Assembly: GCA_964392615.1 (NCBI GenBank)
Contig: CAYMRB010000100.1
Coordinates: 1 to 24,967 of the forward strand
Reading direction: 5' to 3'
Length of the DNA stretch: 24,967 nucleotides
Source: CAYMRB01 sp964392615
Lineage (GTDB): Bacteria > Planctomycetota > UBA8108
This document shows positions 10,101 to 15,679 of this stretch, piece after piece. A program made the position numbers and the translations under genes. Positions within the stretch are counted from its first letter, which is position 1; each line of letters begins with the position of its first letter. The notes under the pieces were generated by a model, which did no database searches, was not told where the DNA came from, and saw nothing but the letters and a program-made list of their open reading frames with translations.

Positions 10101-11925
10101 CGGTCTGCAGGACGACATCGGCGGCGAAGATGTAGGTGTGCGTGTCGACGTTCGTCGGACCGAAGCCCGCCCTGAAGGCCGCAGCGCGCAACGTCGTCGT
10201 CGTATCGATGTGAATCGGACCGTCGTAGAGCTCGCCGTCGTCGAGGGTCGGCGCGCTGCCGTCGAGCGTGTAGCGGATCTCCGCGCCCTCGGTCTCGGTC
10301 GAGATCGCAACGTCGAAGGGCTCCTCGTAGAACCCACGGTCCTGATCGAACACCGTGTCGGCGACGAAGCCATCGACCGATTCGCTCTCGTTTGGAGCCC
10401 CGGGCGTCGGAGACAGCAAATACCGGCGTCGTTCGCCGAGGACCGATCGCCCCCACAGCCTCGGGAGGACGAGAAGATCGTCGTCTGTGCTCGAGCGATT
10501 GAGTCCCTGAATTGCCAGGACATTGCCACCTGCGCGCAGCGCACCGAGGTGAGCCGCGAGGTTGAACTCTTCGGCCGTGAGCGCGGCTTCATCCGGCTGC
10601 TCGGTGGTCGCCCGAGAGTTCCAGACGACGGCCGCCGGCGCATTGCGCCGTGCGACCTCCTGGCCGTTGATCCAGGCTGCAAAACCGTCATCGAACTGCA
10701 TCGACAGCGTCAGCGCTTCGAGCGCCGAAGGGTCTTCAACGAGGAAGGGAATGCGCACGTACACGCTCGATCGAGCGCCGAGCATCGCCGCCTCGAGGTC
10801 GGTCTCGATCAAAGGGCCGAAGCCGAGCCCGCCGCCATCGTAGACCTCGACTTCGGCGAGCGAGAGATAGAGCTCGCCGTCGGCATTCGGGCCGAGCAAT
10901 TCGATGCGTACCGTCTGCGCCACCGTGCCAGGCGGTATGGAGATCTCCAAGCTCGGCGAAGGGGACTGGTCACCCTGTGGAAAGAACTCGGCATCGAATA
11001 CGAGCTCGTCGTCCGGCCCTCGTAGCGTGACGCGAAAGTTCGACAGGCGGTTGACGCAACAATCCGTCCGGTTCCACAGCACGACGCGGGCGATCGGTCG
11101 CGCCTCGGGAAGTTCCAGCTGCCACCACGGGGTCGGGTCACCCGTGGCGGTGTGGGTCACCGAGCCACCGCCAAAGACCCCGTTGCGGTTGCCGTCGATC
11201 GCTCGCTCCGGGTTGCCGCCAAAGCCCAGCGTCGACTGGGTCGCCGTACCGTCTCCAGCGATGTTGACTTGCTCGTCGGGCGGTAAGGCGCCCGACTCGC
11301 CGGCATCGAATCCCACCGCAACCTGCCCTTCGAACCACGCCGCGTCGTCGAAATCCGCTTCGGTCCACGCGAGCGCGAGCGAGTCGTCGGACGGCACGAA
11401 CACGCGCGCGTCGGCACCTGCCTCGACAAACGGAAACCGCTCGACGTCCTGAACGATGCCGTACGAGCCACCGCGCCGCTGCGGCGGGAAGCTCGGCGCG
11501 TACTCGTCGAGGATCGTCCGGAGGTCGGGCGCGATGAGGGCCAAGTACTCCCCGTTCGCTTCGAGGCGAAAGTTCGTGTGGAGCTCGTCCTCGGGATCTC
11601 GGCGGTCCTTCCCAGAACAGAAGACGACGCGAAACGCGCCCGCACCGAGCACCAGGGCGGGGATGCGCCACTTGAGCGGGTTCGTGGGGTCGTCGGTGAG
11701 GTATCCCCCGTCGAGATCGACACCGGCGTCGCCGGCGTTGAAGAGCTCGAGCCAATCGCTCGAGTCGCCGTCCGAATCGATGAGCGTCCCTGAGTTGGAT
11801 GCCTGGATCTCGGAGATGAGCACCTGGGCCCCGAGGTCTGACGATGGAGCCAGAACCACCAGGGACAGGAGCGCGACCGGTACGGCAAACCGCGGAAAAC
11901 ACGCAGACGAGAGTGAAGAACCCAT
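7177..11925 (-). CDS. Giant secreted lamin-tail / F5-8C / CotH-like / dockerin protein
   Basis: The protein has 1582 residues. The frame is open to 12360, but ATG 11923-11925 has GGAGG four bases upstream and begins a signal peptide (MGSSLSSACFPRFAVPVALL, cleavage near residue 33). In order: lamin-tail domain, about 36-160 (ISEIQASNSGTLIDSDGD, WLELFNAGD); a module, about 176-489, holding an F5/8 type C (discoidin-like) domain at about 221-365 (PWWQLELPEARPIARVVLWN); chitobiase-C-like segment, about 528-600 (EIRYTLDGSAPT); CotH-type kinase-like domain, about 646-1005 (KHAFRLLFKDEYG, YVHLYLDGLYWGLYN, CFCWDMEYSIW); second chitobiase-C-like segment, about 1059-1120 (VLYTLDGSDPR); second copy of the module, about 1119-1275; second lamin-tail domain, about 1320-1480; dockerin pair, about 1492-1582 (GDMNQDGNLDLSD, DVNSDREVNLSD). 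CotH proteins of Bacillus are kinases; this one is extracellular and its activity is unproven. The binding modules suggest attachment to glycans or surfaces. Confidence 0.88.
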   Translation of the reverse strand: MGSSLSSACFPRFAVPVALLSLVVLAPSSDLGAQVLISEIQASNSGTLIDSDGDSSDWLELFNAGDAGVDLDGGYLTDDPTNPLKWRIPALVLGAGAFRVVFCSGKDRRDPEDELHTNFRLEANGEYLALIAPDLRTILDEYAPSFPPQRRGGSYGIVQDVERFPFVEAGADARVFVPSDDSLALAWTEADFDDAAWFEGQVAVGFDAGESGALPPDEQVNIAGDGTATQSTLGFGGNPERAIDGNRNGVFGGGSVTHTATGDPTPWWQLELPEARPIARVVLWNRTDCCVNRLSNFRVTLRGPDDELVFDAEFFPQGDQSPSPSLEISIPPGTVAQTVRIELLGPNADGELYLSLAEVEVYDGGGLGFGPLIETDLEAAMLGARSSVYVRIPFLVEDPSALEALTLSMQFDDGFAAWINGQEVARRNAPAAVVWNSRATTEQPDEAALTAEEFNLAAHLGALRAGGNVLAIQGLNRSSTDDDLLVLPRLWGRSVLGERRRYLLSPTPGAPNESESVDGFVADTVFDQDRGFYEEPFDVAISTETEGAEIRYTLDGSAPTLDDGELYDGPIHIDTTTTLRAAAFRAGFGPTNVDTHTYIFAADVVLQTGEGFPGSWGGTAADYEMDPNVVDHEDYRDTIVADLQTIPTLSIVMDRDDLFGPRGLYSNTGGRGIAWERPASIEIIYPEGWEGPDDGRGYQEDCGIRIFGFGWRAHSASLKHAFRLLFKDEYGPVKLEYPFFPGWVERGRDTGSYDNIVLRSQGSRSWNDFRPSIEGTQYIRDAFARYSARDMGKVTTPSTYVHLYLDGLYWGLYNPVQRPDAKFLEDRYAPSEEEYDALNARVGNVEVIDGDVGDWNRLLSLVRGDVASPEVYASVNELLDVPDLIDYMLINFYGANRDWVGSNGNNMRVAGAPSIGGFKCFCWDMEYSIWNAGDNVLNVRSDQNTPSTVYSRLRGNEEFRVLFGDHAHRHLTGDGALSPEKTTERFLDRSLEIDRAIVGESARWGDRRREPPYTRDIEWVRERDRLLSSYFPQRSGILLNQLRAAGMYPNLEAPLLSQGGGFVEPGFELRISATDGAVLYTLDGSDPRLPGGEVSPDALEGGESERTPLLVSGAPVRAFVPSDDSLGLDWTEPDFDDSTWSAGTTGVGYEGASGFEDLIGLDVEAEMDEVSASIYVRVEFDVPDPAMIAVLELDMKYDDGFIAFLNGQVVASANDPDEPEWNSRATGSHRDSDAVRFETFDITEGLPLLRPGRNVLAIHGLNVRSTSNDFLILPEIVVALVTDDRGDIPIDESTRVRARAFDGEAWSALEETVFWIDTPVRITEIHYQPAPSEIDGLERNDLEFIELQNIGPEPIDLAGVRIEGGIRFDFTDSAVVRLEPGEIVVVVENIVGFASRYDIGAILVAGEYAGRLDDSGEAIRLRGPLDAPLLDFEYDDDWHPETDGAGRSLVCIDPSADRETWGLPESWRPSAFEHGSPGVAEGDIDLGGGQIPGDMNQDGNLDLSDPVGLLGHLFGGAPATLPCDSEDPQSGGGVTLMDVNSDREVNLSDAVHVLVYLFQGGPEPALGTECLRIVGCDDVCAP

Positions 11926-11929
11926 TCGC

Positions 11930-11934
11930 CCTCC
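11930..11934 (-). promoter_or_regulatory. Ribosome-binding site fixing the start at 11925
   Basis: On the minus strand GGAGG is followed by GCGA and then ATG. This decides the start of the giant CotH gene and excludes 145 upstream in-frame codons, which lack a signal peptide and are arginine-rich. Confidence 0.75.
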
Positions 11935-12061
11935 ATTGCTCCCGAGCTTCGCTGAGCGCGGGGATGCTTGCGAGAGAAACACCGACCGACCTTCCGTGGC
12001 GATCATCAATGAACGCGCTCCTGCCTCGAACGACCGGAGGAGACGACCGGAGGACAGAGTC

Positions 12062-12067
12062 ATAGTA
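12062..12067 (-). promoter_or_regulatory. Possible -10 element upstream of the CotH giant
   Basis: The minus strand reads GGATACTATG, containing TACTAT, about 140 bases before the ATG at 11925. It is an unusually AT-rich patch in GC-rich DNA. No good -35 hexamer is visible 17 bases upstream, so this is a weak call made by eye. Confidence 0.2.
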
Positions 12068-12189
12068 TCCAGGCCAGCCCCCGGAATCGCCAGAGCGCAA
12101 CCGCGCAGCGCAACGCGCGTCGCGGCCGAGGAGTTGACTTTTCGCGGGCGCTTCGGGTTCGCCGGACGAGACGGTCGCTGCTGACGCGT

Positions 12190-12378
12190 CCGTTGTCGTC
12201 GGCCCGACATCTCGTGCTCAAAACCTCGCCGCGCGGCCCCAACGGGCATCTGGATCCACTCTCCGTGACGGTCTACGCGTACGGACGTCCGTTGCTCATA
12301 GATCCGGGACGTCTGAGCTACGGAGCCGAAGGATGGATCTTCCGGTCGACTCCCTACCACAACAGCTCAAACCTCGTC
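12190..12378 (+). pseudogene. Remnant of a heparinase II/III-type polysaccharide lyase
   Basis: About 62 codons on the plus strand encode RHLVLKTSPRGPNGHLDPLS, then VTVYAYGRPLLIDPGRLSYG, then IFRSTPYHNSSN. This matches the C-terminal signature of the heparinase II/III and alginate-lyase-like family: a glycine/histidine/aspartate cluster, 'l.aYGRPLLiDPG..sYg' and 'R...HN'. Such enzymes cleave uronic-acid polysaccharides by beta-elimination. Upstream in the same frame no further family pattern is found. Downstream the resemblance ends at about 12378, directly at the stop codon (12377-12379) of the convergent guanylyltransferase gene. An ATG-free reading frame, missing N-terminal and C-terminal domains and the abrupt end show a dead fragment. 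The family call rests on pattern memory, not a search. Confidence 0.6.
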
Positions 12379-13450
12379 ACACGATCTCAGGCCGTTGTCG
12401 CGCAACGGTTTCCATCAGAGCTTTCATGTCCGTTCTCTGATCTCCCACAAACACGGCATTCTCCGTGACGACAACCGTCGCATCATCAGTTGCCACAACC
12501 ACGCATTGATCCGTAGTAGCCAGCACTCTGTTTCCCGTTCCCGTAACCACTGCCTTCCCCACGGTCATGTTCTGATCGTGTTCCGTGCCGATCTCTTCTG
12601 TCAGCGCGGCATGTGTCCCCATGTCCTCCCAACGGCACGGCAGAAGAATGCTGCAGGCGTTGTTTGTTTCCTGCATGACCTGATAGTCGATCGAGCCCCT
12701 GGGCATTTGGGGGAACAGGCGATGCAACACCTGGTCGCGTGACTCGGTATCCCATGCATCACCGATCTGGCCGAGAAGGGTAGTCGCCTCCGGTAGGTGC
12801 TCGGAAATCTCGTTCAGGATGGTCTCTGCTTTCCACGCGAACTGACCGGAATTCCAGCAATAGCCACCGTCGTCCATGAATCGTCGGGCGACGTCCAGCG
12901 TGGGCTTCTCCGTGAACGCCGCGATCCTTCGCACCTCACAACCCGGGTGGTCCACGGGCTCCCCCAGCTTCTGCCAGCCGACGAGCGTGCTCGGGGAGGC
13001 AGCTTCCACGCCGAAAGCCACCAGCTGTTCCGGGTGTGCGTCCAGGAAATCGCACGCGTGAGCTACAGCCCTGTTGAACTCCTCGGCGGGTTCGATGATC
13101 TGGTCCGCCGTGAGCATGATCATGGTGGCCGCTTCGCACCTCTGTCTGAGCACCGCCGCTGCGAGCCCTATGGCGCTGGCGGTGTCTCGGATACAGGGTT
13201 CATAGACAAAATTCTCCGGCGGTATGTGCGGAAGCGTCTGCTCGGCCAGCGACTGGTGATTGACATTCGTCAATATGATGATGCGATCGTCAGGAATGGC
13301 GCCCTTCAGCCTGTCGACGGTCAGTTCGATCAAGGATCTGCCGTCAAAGAGCTTCAGAAAGTGCTTGGGGGTATCCAAGCGACTCAACGGCCAGAGGCGG
13401 GTCCCCGCGCCTCCAGCCATGACCACCGCGTAGCACGCATCGTGGAGCAT
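12377..13450 (-). CDS. manC: Mannose-1-phosphate guanylyltransferase (GDP-mannose pyrophosphorylase)
   Basis: The protein has 357 residues and is cytoplasmic. It makes GDP-mannose (or a related GDP-sugar) from GTP and a hexose-1-phosphate. The N-terminal nucleotidyltransferase signature AVVMAGGAGTRLWPLSR occupies residues 8-24, followed by PKHFLKL with Lys29 in the expected position. Further on are EPCIRDTASAIGLAA (84-98), TADQII (115-120, where the family usually has TADH), FTEKP and WNSGQFAWKAETIL. The length fits the single-domain type; the C-terminal cupin (mannose-6-phosphate isomerase) of bifunctional ManC/AlgA is absent. The start has a strong AGGAGGGG at 13454-13461, overlapping the stop codon of the preceding kinase-like gene nine bases upstream, so translation is probably coupled. 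Hand counts of two 60-base lines here gave 52 and 55% G+C, well below the dockerin genes. A preference for another hexose-1-phosphate is possible. Confidence 0.88.
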   Translation of the reverse strand: MLHDACYAVVMAGGAGTRLWPLSRLDTPKHFLKLFDGRSLIELTVDRLKGAIPDDRIIILTNVNHQSLAEQTLPHIPPENFVYEPCIRDTASAIGLAAAVLRQRCEAATMIMLTADQIIEPAEEFNRAVAHACDFLDAHPEQLVAFGVEAASPSTLVGWQKLGEPVDHPGCEVRRIAAFTEKPTLDVARRFMDDGGYCWNSGQFAWKAETILNEISEHLPEATTLLGQIGDAWDTESRDQVLHRLFPQMPRGSIDYQVMQETNNACSILLPCRWEDMGTHAALTEEIGTEHDQNMTVGKAVVTGTGNRVLATTDQCVVVATDDATVVVTENAVFVGDQRTDMKALMETVARQRPEIV

Positions 13451-13459
13451 GTTCCCCTC

Positions 13460-14248
13460 CTACTGCAGATTGACCTTCACTTGAAATCCACCTTCAACAG
13501 GCTCTGAGGACGCCACGTAGATATACCCGACTCCGCAGCCGGAGGGCATGGCACCAGCGTACTTGCGTTGGTAGTAACGAAGCCTCTGCATGACCGGCAC
13601 CTTGATGGTCGGATGCTCGAAGATGGCTGGCAGCATCTGTCTCCAGGCTCTGGAGCACAGATTGAACGAGGCTCCCAGGGCTGCGACATCTCGGTTCTCG
13701 ATAGCGAAGAAGCAATCCTGACCGGATTGTCCCAGCTGGCTGACGACTCTCTTGGTTGCGAACCGGCCAGCATCAAAGGGGTTGTAGCCTTCAGGGCGAG
13801 GCCCCACGCAATCCACGATCCAGAAGTTGCGCTCGAACCACTTCGCGGTGCGCTGATCCACCGTCGAAGTCACCGTCTTGGGCAGTACACCGTTGTGATG
13901 CCTGAAGTCGTAGTGCAAGAGGCTGACCCCTGGATACACCGAGCCCCATGCATCCTGAGATCCGCCGATCGGCACCTTGCGTTCGTTCTCCCAGTAGTAG
14001 AGGTCCGTCGCGAGCTCGTACCGGTCCAGGTGACCGGGAATGCCCTTCGGGTATTTCCGCACCAGGATACTGCGTGTGCTGGAGCAGATACCGCAACGGT
14101 CATGGAACGTAACGGTTGGTTCGATCTGGACGACGACGACATAGCCGTCCGCCAGGAAATTGACGAAATTGTGGTCTCCCCACCCACCGGCCAAGGCCAC
14201 GCGGTAGGGGTGCACCGGGCTCGTTCTCGCACGAGACGGCTTGTTCAT
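13460..14248 (-). CDS. Atypical GHMP-family sugar kinase-like protein
   Basis: The protein has 262 residues. The start ATG 14246-14248 is preceded by a near-perfect GGAGGTGA (14252-14259). The N-terminus PYRVALAGGWGDHNF (residues 14-28) resembles the sugar-binding start of GHMP kinases such as heptose-7-phosphate kinase and fucokinase ('P.Ri.laGG.tD'). GGSQD is at 95-99, and the end SGCGVGYIYV (236-245) matches the glycine-rich C-terminal GHMP motif ('SGaGgGg'). The usual central ATP-binding loop (P-x-x-x-G-L-G-S-S) is not visible and the protein is shorter than typical members, so ATP use is uncertain. It is the first gene of a two-gene unit with the GDP-sugar pyrophosphorylase. A kinase that makes a sugar-1-phosphate followed by a pyrophosphorylase is the logic of bifunctional fucose-salvage enzymes; that this pair works likewise is inference. 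Confidence 0.65.
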   Translation of the reverse strand: MNKPSRARTSPVHPYRVALAGGWGDHNFVNFLADGYVVVVQIEPTVTFHDRCGICSSTRSILVRKYPKGIPGHLDRYELATDLYYWENERKVPIGGSQDAWGSVYPGVSLLHYDFRHHNGVLPKTVTSTVDQRTAKWFERNFWIVDCVGPRPEGYNPFDAGRFATKRVVSQLGQSGQDCFFAIENRDVAALGASFNLCSRAWRQMLPAIFEHPTIKVPVMQRLRYYQRKYAGAMPSGCGVGYIYVASSEPVEGGFQVKVNLQ

Positions 14249-14325
14249 TCTTCACCTCCAATCGGAGAGTTCAGGCGTTCGGCCCAGTCCCGTCCGCCGC
14301 AGCGGGCCGGAGAAAGGCCGAGCCG

Positions 14326-14730
14326 CTAGCGGGGGGACAGCGTCATCTCGAAGGGCTCGGTCGCCTCGCGCTCGATCCCGACGATCAGGTCCGAGCTCTC
14401 GAGTCCGTGCCGGTGTCCGCCCCTGAACCTCGGCCCTCCGGCAGTCTCCTTGCCATCGATGGTGAGCGCCGCACCAGAGACGCCCCAGCCGAGGATCAGA
14501 TCGAGCACGGTCGTGAACCCGTCGAACAAGAGGGCGTTGCCCACGGCACCGCGCGTGAGCTTGCAGTTGCCGTCGAGACGATCATCTCGTCCAGCCGCAC
14601 GGTCGGCCACCACGCCGTCCGCAACCGAGTCGAACGACCACCAGGCCACCGGCTCTTCGGCCACTGCGACACCCACCGTCAGGATCGAGCCTACGCAAAC
14701 GGCGGACGCCAGGGTACAGAGGTGTTTCAT
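14326..14730 (-). CDS. Short secreted LamG-like protein, probably truncated
   Basis: The protein has 134 residues from ATG 14728-14730. Residues 1-25 are a signal peptide (MKHLCTLASAVCVGSILTVG, then VAVAEE). Mature sequence starts EPVAWWSFDSVADGVVADRA and continues with GAVGNALLFDGFTTVLD, which is the standard first half of a planctomycete LamG (concanavalin-like) domain. A full domain is about 150 residues or more. Here the remaining strands are replaced by about 60 residues (ALTIDGKETAGGPRF, SDLIVGIEREATEPFEM) that resemble its later strands only loosely. An internal deletion of a larger protein is likely. The frame is open to 14964, but the upstream part is arginine-rich with no signal peptide. 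No good ribosome site was found. It lies 77 bases upstream of the kinase-like gene on the same strand. Confidence 0.5.
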   Translation of the reverse strand: MKHLCTLASAVCVGSILTVGVAVAEEPVAWWSFDSVADGVVADRAAGRDDRLDGNCKLTRGAVGNALLFDGFTTVLDLILGWGVSGAALTIDGKETAGGPRFRGGHRHGLESSDLIVGIEREATEPFEMTLSPR

Positions 14731-14889
14731 GACGAGTGTGCTCAGGTAGCGGAGAAGGGGGCTCTCGACGTCCGCGACGGCCAACACGTGGAATCCGACT
14801 CGATCATGCGCTGATGGTACGTAAGCGCCTGCACGAAGAGAAGCGCGTCCATCGATGCACGTGCCCGGCACGACTTCGACGGCCAGTGA

Positions 14890-15054
14890 GCGCAGAGAGG
14901 GGGCACGGTTGAAACGAGCTCGCCGCCGACGATTCGCTATGTCGGATCGTCGACGATCGCGCACTTCCTGCGCGACGCCGAGCCCGTGTACGCCACGGTC
15001 CGGGCAGGCCGCGTCACGACTCTCTACGTGAACGAGCTCGATCGCTCCAGGTAG
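14890..15054 (+). pseudogene. Possible remnant of a PstS-like periplasmic substrate-binding protein
   Basis: Between stops at 14887 and 15052, the plus frame reads SSPPTIRYVGSSTIAHFLRD then AEPVY. This resembles the first strand and helix of phosphate/tungstate-type binding proteins ('tIr.vGSsTv..flrd'). After AEPVY the pattern is lost and the frame ends within 19 codons. There is no usable start codon or signal peptide. It could be a decayed fragment or chance; the call is from pattern memory. Confidence 0.3.
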
Positions 15055-15118
15055 CCGCGAGCGAACTCGATAGCGCGGGGCGATCTCACGGTGGCGACGC
15101 CGCGGCGGCCACTTCGAG

Positions 15119-15124
15119 TAGTAT
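15119..15124 (+). promoter_or_regulatory. Possible -10 element for ytoQ
   Basis: TAGTAT, within GAGTAGTATGATC, lies 55 bases before ATG 15179 in otherwise GC-rich DNA. No convincing -35 is seen. The complement of the same hexamer (ATACTA) occurs in the candidate patch upstream of the CotH giant. Weak, by eye. Confidence 0.2.
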
Positions 15125-15178
15125 GATCAGCGGCTCGACGTCGAAGCTCCGATCCCACCACCCCACGTCACGAAAACC

Positions 15179-15637
15179 ATGAGCGATTCCCGATTCCAAA
15201 CCTGGTCCGTCTACCTCTCCGGCGAGATCCACTCGGACTGGCGTGAACAGATCCAGCAAGGCGCCCGTGCCGCCGGCTTACCGGTGCAGTTCACGGCGCC
15301 GGTCACCGACCACGAGGCGAGTGATCTCTGTGGCGTCAGATGTCTCGGTGACGAAGAATCCTCTTTCTGGCGCGATCACAAGGGCGCGGGCGTCAACTCG
15401 ATCCGGACTGGCACGCTCATCCGTCAGGCCGACGTCGTCGTTGTGCGCTTCGGACCGAACTACCGGCAGTGGAACGCGGCTTTCGACGCCGGTTTCGCGG
15501 CGGCGCTCGGCAAGCCGATCGTCACGCTTCACGACGAAGAGCTCGATCACGCGCTCAAGGAGGTCGACTCGGCGGCGCGCGCGACTGCGCGGACGCCGGG
15601 ACAGGTCGTGGAGCTTCTCCGGTACGTGCTGTCGTAG
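15179..15637 (+). CDS. ytoQ: YtoQ family protein
   Basis: The protein has 152 residues, is cytoplasmic and has no signal peptide. It matches the YtoQ family closely along its length: VYLSGEIHSDWREQI near the N-terminus, then APVTDHEASD, LGDEESSFWRDHKGAGVNSI, RTGTLIRQADVVVVRFG, YRQWNAAFDAGFAAALGKPI and a C-terminal PGQVVELLRYVL. The fold resembles nucleoside 2-deoxyribosyltransferase-like proteins (conserved 'YlaGEIH' and 'D..FG' regions), but the biochemical role of YtoQ is not established. The usual length is about 150 residues, so the gene looks complete. No clear Shine-Dalgarno precedes the ATG. It is the only clearly non-secreted housekeeping-type gene outside the manC operon, and it converges on the glycosidase-like gene with 42 bases between stops. 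Confidence 0.88.
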   Translation: MSDSRFQTWSVYLSGEIHSDWREQIQQGARAAGLPVQFTAPVTDHEASDLCGVRCLGDEESSFWRDHKGAGVNSIRTGTLIRQADVVVVRFGPNYRQWNAAFDAGFAAALGKPIVTLHDEELDHALKEVDSAARATARTPGQVVELLRYVLS

Positions 15638-15679
15638 GACGCCGCTACGCCCTTGTCGCGAAGCCCACGCACACGGCAG

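Larger units (their letters stand above)
11926..12189. other. Stretch without a recognisable gene
   Basis: This is the leader region between the CotH giant and the lyase remnant. Apart from the ribosome site and a possible -10 patch I see no coding sequence, RNA or repeat. The minus-strand frame that continues through it translates to an arginine- and serine-rich peptide with no family resemblance. The plus-strand frames contain stops or give similar shadow peptides. Confidence 0.5.

Noticed and set aside
9016..11025. Long plus-strand open frame opposite the CotH giant (669 codons)
   Set aside because: It has no signal peptide, motif or ribosome site. The minus-strand frame has clear conserved domains across the whole stretch.
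14249..14325. The missing C-terminal half of the heparinase-like lyase on the far side of the manC unit
   Set aside because: None of the plus-strand frames there continues the lyase pattern, so a clean insertion of the manC unit into the lyase gene is not supported.
14323..14332. Perfect 10-base palindrome at the stop codon of the LamG-like gene
   Set aside because: It is too short, has no loop and no T-run, and chance palindromes of this size are expected in GC-rich sequence, so it is not called a terminator.
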